A stretch of DNA of 64,000 nucleotides, taken from positions 1-64,000 of the forward strand of contig JAZKBD010000005.1 of NCBI GenBank assembly GCA_040388785.1, given 5' to 3'. The position numbers were made by a program, and so were the translations under genes. This DNA is from 66-474 sp040388785. GTDB lineage: Bacteria; Pseudomonadota; Gammaproteobacteria; Xanthomonadales; Rhodanobacteraceae. Below, in pieces: positions 40,601-48,376 of the stretch (positions are counted from its first letter, which is position 1; each line of letters begins with the position of its first letter). The notes beneath the pieces are model-generated. The model did not search any database. It was not told the origin of the DNA and worked only from the letters and a program-made list of their open reading frames with translations.

Positions 40601-40961
40601 CGCCGTTGCCGAGCAGAACATCGTTGCGCGGATTGGCCTCGCCGGTGCCGAGCCAGATCTTCTTGGGATCGGACGGCGCCAGCGCGACCGCGCCGATCGA
40701 CGCGGCATCGCCGTGCTTGAACACGTTGTCCCACTTTATGCCGTCGTCGGTAGTCTTCCACAGACCCGCGCCCGCGGTGCCGACGTAATACACGCCGGGC
40801 TTGCCCGGCACGCCGACGGTCGCGCTCACGCGCCCACCCGAAACGGCGGGGCCGAGGTTGCGGAACTTCAGGTTCGCGAACGGGCCGGTGGGCTTGGTCG
40901 CGGCCAGCGCGGCTCCGGTGAAGGTCAGCATCAGCAGCGCTGCAGCGACTCGTGCTTTCAC
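37629..40961 (-). CDS. BNR/VPS10-like propeller secreted protein C
   Basis: About 1,110 residues from a GTG at 40961 with GGAG upstream, giving the signal peptide 'LLMLTFTGAALAAT'. Asp-box repeats are clear ('KTTDDGIKWDNVF', 'MTTDGGKNW', 'KSTDGGRTW', 'VSKDGGANW', 'KTTDYGAHW'). A Lys/Glu/Asn-rich low-complexity insert (start 'KEENKNKNDDEAK', end 'KEKKKPSFE') sits in the beta-sandwich part, flanked by two Cys. The C-terminus is a long helical region. It is the most divergent of the four local paralogues and gives the 'FDAGTAYIAVD' reading that resolves the gap in A. Function is unknown; it is presumably secreted. Confidence 0.86.
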   Translation of the reverse strand: MKARVAAALLMLTFTGAALAATKPTGPFANLKFRNLGPAVSGGRVSATVGVPGKPGVYYVGTAGAGLWKTTDDGIKWDNVFKHGDAASIGAVALAPSDPKKIWLGTGEANPRNDVLLGNGVYYSPDDGKTWQFKGLADAGLISNIVVDPADPNTVWVAVLGNPWKPSATRGVFMTTDGGKNWKKVLYVNDTTGASDIEIDPSNPSVLLAGMWTEQRKPWTQVNGSTDGGIFKSTDGGRTWNKIGGGLPTTDPTDRVRIGFAPSSPSIVYATMPTESCILWGSTDAGNNWKCISNNHELAVRMFYFSSFAVAPNDPKTLYFSSFNLMKSTDGGKTAKVIDRDVHVDHHSIWIDPKNPKRIIQGNDGGAFESVDGGKSWRSFNNMPIEEFYTVAISNTVPFGVCGGIQDDNAACGPSNSLSRDGIWGADWWNPSGGDGTYVVPAPSDPSIVYAASQTGFTSRIDIKNWTRKFIRPVMTSMGDTPISQLQYRFNWAAPIAVSAADPNTIYIGGNVVFKSTDGGANWQPISKDLTRDIKEHQPVAGGPVFHDISSAENTDTIISISLAPTNGNVIWAGTDDGLVWVSKDGGANWTNVSAGLPQAVSLGRIYQIGVSPFDAGTAYIAVDGHMLGDEHPYVLKTTDYGAHWTSIANGLPDNHAAVVVREDPNRKGLLALGTMRGLYLSFDDGAHWQPMTGNLPTMAVWDIKFTKSPHDIVLATHGYGLWILDNIEALEQWRPKLAGAAFHVFPSAQGTEWIEFGGRHISPAPGEFTTPNPPSGPTIVYSLAKAIDVPKACAKEENKNKNDDEAKQASAQSKQRGDKAQKGAEKSAKEKKKPSFEQCNPVVVTVTDSAGKPVATFHAPGKAGINVASWNMRYTGVELPKALRAEEEERPDESDAPKGPLALPGSYQVKVDANGRSATQAVQVVADPRVNPPMDVQRAAFDTAMRLRGEAAADVAMIGRSYAMMQALDKVLDSTRDAAAGSAKANLHASAQTLKATLGDFSKDFWLPNIQYKVPEDDLHELSPWGMSFFGLYREISRMGPDQAPNESQREYIAKQEAGLQPKLDTFNGSLREAIEKFNAEAKKAGVQTLPIGEPVKVGDPKLLAAEGT

Positions 40962-41118
40962 GGCGGTCTCCGGTCGAGGGAACAAATCCCCGTGACCGTA
41001 ATCCTCCCGCGCAACATCGAGGGAGTGCCGGAAGTCAGGGCATGGGGTGAAGGTTGAGTCAATGGCGAACCCGAGCGCCGACGAAGGCCGTGGCGACAAG
41101 GGGCGTCAATTACCACGT

Positions 41119-41242
41119 CGTCATTCCGGGGCCGCCCGCGCTGTTTGCGGGCGGAACCCGGAATCCATGTTGATTTTCGTACCGGCAAAGCAAGTTCAAA
41201 ATGGATTCCGGATCGCCGCTGCGCGGCGTCCGGAATGACGAC
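41119..41242. repeat. Inverted GTCATTCC-type palindromes between BNR C and D
   Basis: TCATTCCGGGGCCGCCCGCG with its partner GCGGGCGG...CCCGGAATCCA, followed by GGATTCCGGATCGCCGCTGC...GTCCGGAATGACG, form an inverted pair in the 325-base gene-free space between the BNR D stop and the BNR C start. The rest of that space holds only the BNR C leader. Confidence 0.8.
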
Positions 41243-41286
41243 AAATCATTGTCCAGGGGTAGTACGGTCCGGAAAGTTGCCCGGCC

Positions 41287-44200
41287 TCACTGCTCTTCCT
41301 GGTCGCGGTTGGTGGTGATCCAGCCGGCGTTCCAGTCGACCGGCGCAATGGCTTTCGCCAGCACCAGCGGCGGCTGGCTGTTTTCCTGCAGCGCATGGTT
41401 CAGCGCAGCCAGCGGTTGTCCTTTCAGCGCGTTCCAGCGATCGATCAGCGACTTCAATTCCGTGCTGGTCTTGTCGAGCGCCGCGACATCCGCCGCAGTC
41501 GGCGGTTGATCCGCGCCCTGCATGCGGGCCATCAGCATCTGCAGGTCGCCACCGACGCTGCCGAGGTTCNNNNNNNNNNAAGTTAAGGGAGGCTAGAGCA
41601 TGACGGCTGCTACCAAAACGCTACCAAACGGGCGGGTGAAGCTCAACCGCGACACGATGCCAAAGCTCACGACCGGGGAGTATTGGGACGCGACGCTGCC
41701 GAGGTTCGGCGGACCGTGGTGGAAGAAGAACTCGAATGGCGACGTTGCCTTCGGCCCCGACAGCGCTTCAAGCTGCTTTTCATACGCAGCAAGCTTGTCC
41801 GTCGACTTGCGCGCAGCGACCTGCTTCTCCATGTCGCGAACCTGGCCGAGCGCCCGACTCGCATCCATCGCTGCCTGATAGGCCTGCATGGATTTGTCGA
41901 ATTGCTGCTGCAAATCCGCCGTCGAAGTCTTCACGCGCGGATCCATCCGCACCACCAAGGGCTGAGAGTAGGTCTTGCCGCCCACCGTCAGCTTGACCGT
42001 GTAGTTGCCCGGCATCACCCATGGTGAACTCGCCATCACCGGTGTTTCGTGCTTCACCGCCTGGTTGGCGTCGAGGAATTGCAACGCGCCGGGCATCGGT
42101 TGCCAATGCATGTCCCACACGAAGCGGTGCATGCCGGCTTGCGCGGAAAGGTTCATCGGCGGACGCGGCCACCAGTCGGGCACGTCGAGCTTGCCGGGAT
42201 CCAGCGGCTTTTCGGGATCGGCGCTGGAATAGTGCCGCACCAGTTTGCCATCGGACGTATAGACGTCCAGTGTCACCGGGCCGCTCACGTTGTTCGCGAG
42301 GTGGTAGTCGATGATCGCGCCCGGCGGCGGATTCGGCAGCGAAGGCATGCGCCACGGCGTCGGCGGGTTCATGTCCCAGCGCACGCGCACCGCCTCTTGC
42401 GGCTTGTACAGCGTCACCTTCGCATTCGCGACCTGTGCGTCGAGCTGCCGCAGCGGCGTGATGTCGTCCAGGATCTGGAAACCACGGCCATGCGTGGCCG
42501 CGACCAGATCGTCGCCGTGCACCTGCAGGTCGCGCACCGAAACCGCCGGCATGTTGAGACGCAGCGATTGCCAGTGATCGCCGTTGTCGAACGACACCCA
42601 GGTCTGGGTTTCGGTGCCGGCAAACAACAATCCTTTCCGTTCCGGATCTTCGCGGATCACGTTGGTCGCGGCGTCGGCCGTGATGCCGTTGTCGATCTCG
42701 GTCCAGTGCTTGCCAGCATCTTCGGTGCGGAACAGGTGCGGCCGCATGTCGTCCAGCCACATGGTGTTGATCGCGGCATATGCGACGTTCGGATCGAAGT
42801 GGCTGGCCTCCATCGAGAACACCCGCCACCACGGTTTCAGTTGCGGCGGCGTGACGTTGTCCCAATGCGCGCCGCCGTCACGGGTCACCCAGATCAGGCC
42901 ATCGTCGGTGCCGGCCCAGAGCAGGTTTCCGTTCATGGGCGATGGCGCGAGCGCGTACACCACGCCGCGATCCGTCGGCTTGGCGTCCTTGCTGCCTGCA
43001 TATTTGCCGACGTTCGCCGGCACGGCCCAGGTCTTGCGCGTGAGGTCGGGACTGATCTGCTTCCAGTCCTGTCCGCCATCGTCGCTTTGCCACACGGTGT
43101 TGGACGTGAAGTACAGGCGATGCGGATCGGTCGGCGAAAACAGGATTGGCATGGTGCGCACGGTGCGGTAATCCGGATCGCGACCAGCCACCGGCCCGAC
43201 GTCGGCGATCTGCCCCGTGTCGCGGTCATAGCGCGTGACGCCGCTGCGGGAACCGCCGTAAACCAGGTTCGGATGCAGCGGATCGATCGCCGCGCCGCCG
43301 TATTCCTCGATGCCGGCCGGATGCCAGTCGTGCGCGGTCAGCTCGCCATCATTGCCGCGCGACAGCACGCACGCCGAGCCCGAATCCTGCTGGCCGCCGC
43401 AGACGCGGTACGGCCAGCTGTTGTCGATGCCGACCTTGTACATCGCGGCGGTCGGCTGGTTGTACCAATTGCTCCACGTCTTGCCGCCGTTGACGGTGAC
43501 GATTGCGCCCTGGTCGGAATTGACCGCGATGATGTCGGGGTTGTTCGGATTGATCCAGGTTTGCTGGTAATCGTCGCCGCCCGGCGCGCCGCGGAATCCG
43601 GTCCACGTCTTGCCGCCGTCGACGGACTTCCACAACACCGGCGTGTCGCTGTAAACGATGTCCGGATTTTTCGGATCGACCGCGAGTTGCGGCAGGTCGC
43701 CGCCACCGATGCGCGCGGCCGGCCGCGCATCCTTGGTCATCTTGTACCAGCTCGCGCCGGCGTCATCGGAACGATACAACGCGACTTCGCCTTCCTCGCC
43801 CGACGCGACCGCTGCGTACAACCGATCCGGCCGGCTCGGCGCGATCCTCAGCAACGCTTGCTGCACGTCCGGCAAACCCTTGGTGAGCTTGGTCCAGGTG
43901 TTGCCGCCGTCGGTCGACTTGTAGATGCCACCCTCGGTGCCCGCGAACGAGCCGTTCTCCCACGGCGCCTGCTGCTGTTGCCACAGCGTCGCGTAGACGA
44001 TGTCGGGGTTCGAGGGATCGATGTCGACGTCCTTGCCGCCGGTGTTCTCGTCCACGAACAGGACACGCTCGAACGTCTTGCCGCCGTCGGTGGAGCGGAA
44101 GATGCCGCGTTGCTCGTTTGGTCCGTACNNNNNNNNNNATAATCATTGACATACAAGACCTTCTTCCAGCTCTTGCCACCGTCCAGCGAGCGGAAAATCC

Positions 44201-44720
44201 CGCGCTCGGGGTTCGGCCCGTACACGTGTCCCATCGCCGCCGCGAACACGCGATTCGGATCGTGCGGATCCACCGCGATCATCGCGATGTCCTGCGTTTC
44301 CCTGAGACCGATGAACTGCCACGTCTTGCCCGCGTCGGTGGACTTGTACATGCCCATGCCGGTGGCCTGGTCGGGCCGGATCGTGCTTTCGCCGGTGCCG
44401 ACGTAGACCACGTTCGGATCGGAATCCGCAACCGCGATCGCGCCGATCGAGCTGGTCGGCTGCTTGTCGAAGATCGGGTGCCAACTGTTGCCGTAGTCGG
44501 TGGACTTCCACACGCCGCCGTCATCGTTGCCGATGTAGAACACGTTCGGCTGGCTCGGCACGCCCGCGACCGCGCGACCGCGGCCGCCGCGCAGCGGCCC
44601 GATCGGGCGCCATTGCATCTGCGAGAACAGCCCCGCGTCGAACGTGCGCGCTTGCGCGCGGGTTCCCCACGCAAAGCCCGCCAGGGCCACGATTCCCGCC
44701 GCGAACAGAACGCCTTTCAT
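41287..44720 (-). CDS. BNR/VPS10-like propeller secreted protein D, composite of two contigs and possibly two genes
   Basis: Start ATG 44720 has a signal peptide ('GFAWGTRAQART') and GGAGG upstream. Asp-boxes abound ('KSTDYGNSWHPIF', 'KSTDAGKTWQFIG', 'KSTDGGNTW', 'RSDDAGASW', 'RTEDAGKHW'), then a beta-sandwich ('MPGNYTVKLTVGGKTYSQPL') and a helical tail ending 'NRDQEEQ'. Two gaps interrupt it. At 44129 both sides encode the same propeller position with different residues, so the 5' part may belong to another paralogue. At 41570 a foreign integrase fragment is spliced in; collapsing a 17-base repeat restores 'PPNLGSVGGDLQML'. Overall length is close to B. Function unknown. Confidence 0.75.
41570..41690 (+). 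other. 10-N gap and chimeric tail carrying the 5' end of a tyrosine recombinase gene
   Basis: After the Ns (41570-41579) comes GGGAGG, then ATG 41600 encoding 'MTAATKTLPNGRVKLNRDTM' and 'GEYWDATLPRFG', the N-terminal arm-binding pattern of phage-type integrases. The 17 bases CGACGCTGCCGAGGTTC occur at 41553-41569 and again at 41691-41707, where the integrase motif 'DATLPRF' coincides by chance with BNR D codons. The fragment is therefore most likely an assembly chimera from elsewhere in the genome or sample. Confidence 0.75.
44129..44138. other. Assembly gap with two versions of the same propeller blade on its sides
   Basis: Upstream of the Ns BNR D reads 'YGPNPERGIFRSLDGGKSW' then 'KKVLYVNDY'; downstream it reads 'YGPNEQRGIFRSTDGGKTF' then 'ERVLFVDEN'. 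These are alternative versions of one position, so the contigs overlap in homology, not in identity. Confidence 0.8.
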
Positions 44721-44845
44721 CGCACACGCCTCCGAAACATGGATTGCTCCGGCTCCCGGGCGGAGTCAGGCAGCCGACCATAAATACCACGACGGGGCGT
44801 TCGGCTCATCTCCCATTGGTTGGGGACGAAGGTTGCGCGCGCAAT

Positions 44846-45361
44846 TCAGCGATTCGCCGTTTCCACGATCGGCTTGCCATCCACGATCTTGAAGTGGAAC
44901 ACGTACCAAAGACTGAAGGGCTTGGCGATCAATTCGTAGGTGCCGTCGCCGTTGGGCTTCTGCATCCACAGCGGCGTGAAGGTCCACTGCGTCGCGGCGT
45001 GCTCGACCGCTGCCTCGAACAAGGGGCGTTCCGGATCCAAGGCCGTGTCGGAAACCGGATACACGCCTTGCACGCGGCCATCCCTGTTCATCACCAGTTG
45101 CGCGACCACCGTAACCGGCGCGGCGTTGGGGTGCACCAGCGAGGCCGGATAAACCGGCGCGACTTGCTGGTCCGGCATCGGCTGCACTGCCGTTTCGCCG
45201 GGCGCGAGCGTGTAGTGCAACACGCCTTTCGGCACGAGCATTTCGTAACTGGTCTGCGGCTGCGGATTCGGCTTCAGCATCGTTCGTGTGCTGCAAGCCG
45301 CCAGTGCAGCCAACCCCACCAGCAACGCGGCTTCTCCAGCACGGATGATCCGTTTCACCAC
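44846..45361 (-). CDS. TonB C-terminal-domain lipoprotein
   Basis: A 171-residue protein with a lipobox in 'AALAACSTR' and a TonB_C domain: 'APVYPASLVHPNAAPVTVVAQ', 'MNRDGRVQGVYPVSDTALD' and 'AATQWTFTPLW' (as short landmarks). It lacks the Pro-rich spacer and N-terminal membrane helix of true TonB, so it is probably a lipid-anchored TonB-like partner, not the energiser. Start is GTG 45361 (or GTG 45358); no strong Shine-Dalgarno is visible. It follows the M56-TonB gene by 24 bases on the same strand and likely belongs to the BlaI-controlled operon. Confidence 0.78.
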   Translation of the reverse strand: MVKRIIRAGEAALLVGLAALAACSTRTMLKPNPQPQTSYEMLVPKGVLHYTLAPGETAVQPMPDQQVAPVYPASLVHPNAAPVTVVAQLVMNRDGRVQGVYPVSDTALDPERPLFEAAVEHAATQWTFTPLWMQKPNGDGTYELIAKPFSLWYVFHFKIVDGKPIVETANR

Positions 45362-45385
45362 GGCCCAGGATTCGCAAGACCGTCG

Positions 45386-47035
45386 TCAGTGCGCGGGTGC
45401 CGGCGGAACGAAATGGGGAGCATCGGCGATGCACTTCGAAGTCCGCACATCAAAAAGGTCGCCCGCCGGACAGGGGCTGGCGTTGTCCCGGCTCGCTTGC
45501 GTCCGGCTGAGCGAGAAGTTGACCGGAATCTGGATCATGCCGCCTGTCGGCTTTCCGTCCTCGCGGCCAGGATTGAACTTCCACTGCCATGCCGCAGCGA
45601 CAGCTACCGTTTGCAGGTCGGACGGAGCGTCCGTCCCCCTCCGATCCACCTGGACGCGCGTCACCTTGCCGGCCGCATCGACCGCCACGTCGAGGATCAC
45701 GGTCCCTTGTTGTCCTTTCTTGATGGCTTTGGCCGGATACTGCGGCGGATTGCGATCCTTGTAGCTGATGTCGACGGAAGGCGACGACGATGAAGACGCG
45801 CCCGCGGTCGGCTCCTCGCCCGTCAACGAAAAGTTGACCGGAATGCGCACGACACCACCCACCGCTTTTCCATGCTCGTGCCCGGGCGCATAGCGCCAAT
45901 CCTTCGCTGCGTCCACCGCGGCGTCCTGCAGAATGGCCGGTGCCGTCGTGCCTTTCGGATCGACCGTTACGTTGGAAACATGACCGCGCGCATCGATGGT
46001 CACGTCCAGCACGACCATGCCCTGTTCGCCCTTGTGCAGCGCCTCGGCGGGATAGTGCGGCGGATGTTCGTTCTTCCAGCTCACATCCACCGACGGCGCC
46101 ACGGCATTCGCGTGAACGGCGGCAAACACGGGCGCCTGTCCGCCGGCAACATACAAGCCGCCGGCGAGCAATGCAGCAATGGCGAGCAAGCCGGCACGGC
46201 GGCGCAGCGCGCCCGGCGGGATGCGGGAGATCATGGCGATGCGCTCCTTGAGTTGCGGCTCGGCGAGCCAGGGAATCAGCGCGGGCGCGGATTGCACGGC
46301 CACGCTGTCGAGCAGGGCCTGCGCATAACCAGAAATTTGTTCGGGCGACGCACGCAACGAGGCCGCATCGCAGGCCAGTTCCTGGTCGAGACGAAAACGC
46401 GAACGCGCAAGCCACGCCAGTGGATGGAACCACAACAGCGCGGACACGATTTCCATCGCGAGGCTCCAGCACGCGTCACCGCGGCGTGCATGCGCGAGTT
46501 CGTGGCGCAGCACCAGGGCACGCGTCGCCGCGGTGTCGAAGCGTTCGGCAAAATCGGTGGGCAACAGCAGCAACGATCGTGGCAGCGCCCACAGCACCGC
46601 GGGGCCGGCGTCGTGCAGGCGGACGTGACGCGTATCGAGTTCCGGAACCGCTTCGATCAGCATGCCTGCCCACGTTTGCGGCACGCGCCGCAAACCGCGC
46701 AGCAAGCGCATGTAGTGCACGACAAGTCGAAGCAGCGCACCCGCAGCGCCAATCATCCAGATCGCCGCCAGCCATTGCGCCCCATCGAGCGCAGCGCGTT
46801 GCGCCACAGCGGCCGCGGCGACGTGCGGCGTCACCGTCAATCCCGGCACCACGATCATCGCGCGCGGCGCAACCTGCTCCGGCAATAACGGTGCGAGCGC
46901 CAGCACCACGGGAAGCAGCCACAGCGTGAACGCCGCACCTGCACCGAACACGCGGCGCGCCGGACGGCGCACCAGCAACACCAGCGCGAGGCCCAGCGTC
47001 ACACCCACCAGCATTCGCATCAGGAGTTCAGCCAC
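45386..47035 (-). CDS. BlaR1-like M56 metallopeptidase fused to two TonB C-terminal domains
   Basis: A 549-residue membrane protein from GTG 47035 with AAGGAG upstream; it overlaps the blaI stop by eight bases. N-terminal helices are followed by a cytosolic zinc-peptidase loop, 'LRHELAHARRGD' (HExxH, about residue 176) and 'DQELACDAA' (third ligand), then a last helix near residue 300. In BlaR1/MecR1 a penicillin-binding sensor follows; here two TonB_C repeats take its place ('HYPAEALHKGEQGMVVLDV' and 'QYPAKAIKKGQQGTVILDV'). The protein could sense envelope state and inactivate BlaI, or act in TonB-linked transport. A Cys pair ends the tail. Confidence 0.88.
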   Translation of the reverse strand: MAELLMRMLVGVTLGLALVLLVRRPARRVFGAGAAFTLWLLPVVLALAPLLPEQVAPRAMIVVPGLTVTPHVAAAAVAQRAALDGAQWLAAIWMIGAAGALLRLVVHYMRLLRGLRRVPQTWAGMLIEAVPELDTRHVRLHDAGPAVLWALPRSLLLLPTDFAERFDTAATRALVLRHELAHARRGDACWSLAMEIVSALLWFHPLAWLARSRFRLDQELACDAASLRASPEQISGYAQALLDSVAVQSAPALIPWLAEPQLKERIAMISRIPPGALRRRAGLLAIAALLAGGLYVAGGQAPVFAAVHANAVAPSVDVSWKNEHPPHYPAEALHKGEQGMVVLDVTIDARGHVSNVTVDPKGTTAPAILQDAAVDAAKDWRYAPGHEHGKAVGGVVRIPVNFSLTGEEPTAGASSSSSPSVDISYKDRNPPQYPAKAIKKGQQGTVILDVAVDAAGKVTRVQVDRRGTDAPSDLQTVAVAAAWQWKFNPGREDGKPTGGMIQIPVNFSLSRTQASRDNASPCPAGDLFDVRTSKCIADAPHFVPPAPAH

Positions 47036-47426
47036 GGCGGCGCTCCTTCTTTTCCATTTCATCGACCAGTTTGCGAAGTTCGGCCACGTCCTTCGCGCTC
47101 AGCTTCTCGTTGCGGCTGAAATGCACCAGCAGCGGCGCGATTTTTCCGCCGAACACGCGATCCAGCAGGCTGCGGCTTTCGTGCGCCTGCCACTGCTCGC
47201 GCGTCAGCACCGGCGAATACAAATAGCGCCGCCCTTCGCGCTCGGCGCGCACCGCGCCCTTGCGGATCAGGCGATTCAAAAGCGTGCGCACGGTGTTCTC
47301 GTGCCAGTTCATGGCGGGTTGCAGCGCCGCGGCCAACTCCTCTGAACCCTGCGGCGCCTCCCGCCACAGACGCTCCATGACCTGGCTTTCCGCTTCGCTG
47401 ATCGCGGGATTGATGCGTTTGGGCAT
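47028..47426 (-). CDS. BlaI/MecI/CopY-family repressor
   Basis: A 132-residue winged-helix repressor: 'ISEAESQVMERLWREAP', 'NTVRTLLNRLIRKGAV' (recognition helix) and 'REGRRYLYSPVLTREQ', with a helical dimer tail. It is the first gene of the operon with the M56-TonB protein, whose protease would be expected to cleave it. A matching operator/promoter lies just upstream (47449-47490), so it probably represses its own operon. The inducing signal is unknown; the lack of a penicillin-binding domain in the partner argues against a simple beta-lactam response. Confidence 0.92.
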   Translation of the reverse strand: MPKRINPAISEAESQVMERLWREAPQGSEELAAALQPAMNWHENTVRTLLNRLIRKGAVRAEREGRRYLYSPVLTREQWQAHESRSLLDRVFGGKIAPLLVHFSRNEKLSAKDVAELRKLVDEMEKKERRRG

Positions 47427-47448
47427 GCCGGCACCTGTTCACGACACC

Positions 47449-47490
47449 TGTAGTTGAATTAAAGACTACACCTGTCGTTTAATTTGTCAA
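47449..47490 (-). promoter_or_regulatory. BlaI operator overlapping a sigma-70 promoter
   Basis: On the minus strand TTGACA (47490-47485) and TAGTCT (47468-47463) are spaced 16 bases apart. The perfect inverted repeat TGTAGT-N10-ACTACA (47449-47470) covers the -10 region; TGTA/TACA half-sites are the usual BlaI/MecI signature. Binding here would block RNA polymerase. Confidence 0.75.
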
Positions 47491-47530
47491 GGCGCATGGC
47501 CATGGTCACTTGCGGCCGCAGGATGGATAG

Positions 47531-48376
47531 TCAGAGCACCGGAAACGAAATGCGCCCGCCCGTGACGCGCTCGCGCCCTTCCAGGTCGTCCTGGGTAAAC
47601 ACTTCCGCGAAGCCGCGTTCGAGCAGCAGGTCGCGCACGTCGGCGGCCTGATCGAAGCCGTGTTCGAGCAACAACCAGCCGCCGCTGCGCAAATGCCGGC
47701 GCGCGCCCTGCGCGATCGCGCGGATCGCGTCGAGCCCATCGGCGCCGGATGCCAGCGCGGCAGCGGGCTCGGAGCGCAGGTCGCCTTCCTGCAGGTGCGG
47801 ATCGCCCTCCGGGATGTAAGGCGGATTGGAAACGATCACGTCGAAACGCTCGCCATCCAGGCCCGCATACCAGTCGCCCTGCCGGAACTCGACGTTGCCG
47901 ATGCGAAGACGCGCGGCGTTTCCGCGCGCCACCTCCAGTGCCGTCGCGCTGACATCGGTGGCGACCACGCGCACCTGCGGGCGGGCGCGCGCGATGGCCA
48001 GCGCGATCGCACCCGAGCCCGTGCCGAGGTCGGCCACGTTGCAATCCGTGTCGGCCGGAATGCGCTGCACCGCGAGATCGACCAGTACTTCGGTTTCGGG
48101 CCGCGGGATCAGCACGCCGGGCGCCACCCGCAATTCGATATCGTGGAAGCCGCGGGTGCCGGTGAGATACGCGACGGGCTCGCCACGCGCGCGCCGCTCG
48201 ATCAAACCACGAAACGCGGCCTCGTGCGCAACGTCTATCGTTTCATCCGGATGCGCGACGAGCCACGCATCGGATACGTTCAAAACGTGACGCAACAGCA
48301 GCGCGGCTTCGCGCCGCGCTTCGTCACCGGACAATGCGCGCGCGCCGTCGTCGAGCAACGCGCGCGCGGTGGTCAT
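47531..48376 (-). CDS. prmC: Release factor glutamine methyltransferase
   Basis: A 281-residue enzyme that methylates the GGQ glutamine of RF1 and RF2. The N-terminal helical domain ends at 'PVAYLTGTRGFHDIELRV'; the SAM-binding domain shows 'VLIPRPETEVLVDLA', 'VADLGTGSGAIALAIA' and the catalytic 'VSNPPYIPEGDPHL'. ATG 48376 overlaps the M1 peptidase stop (ATGA), so it is coupled to that gene although the functions are unrelated. prfA, its usual neighbour, is not in the window. Confidence 0.94.
   Translation of the reverse strand: MTTARALLDDGARALSGDEARREAALLLRHVLNVSDAWLVAHPDETIDVAHEAAFRGLIERRARGEPVAYLTGTRGFHDIELRVAPGVLIPRPETEVLVDLAVQRIPADTDCNVADLGTGSGAIALAIARARPQVRVVATDVSATALEVARGNAARLRIGNVEFRQGDWYAGLDGERFDVIVSNPPYIPEGDPHLQEGDLRSEPAAALASGADGLDAIRAIAQGARRHLRSGGWLLLEHGFDQAADVRDLLLERGFAEVFTQDDLEGRERVTGGRISFPVL

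Noticed and set aside
41600..41707. A prophage or integrative element at the BNR D locus
   Set aside because: Only the first 36 or so integrase residues are present, at a contig end, with no attachment site, tRNA or other phage gene.
44139..44155. A true tandem repeat of a propeller blade in BNR D
   Set aside because: The repeated blade falls exactly at the gap, and paralogue B has only one blade there, so scaffold overlap is more likely.
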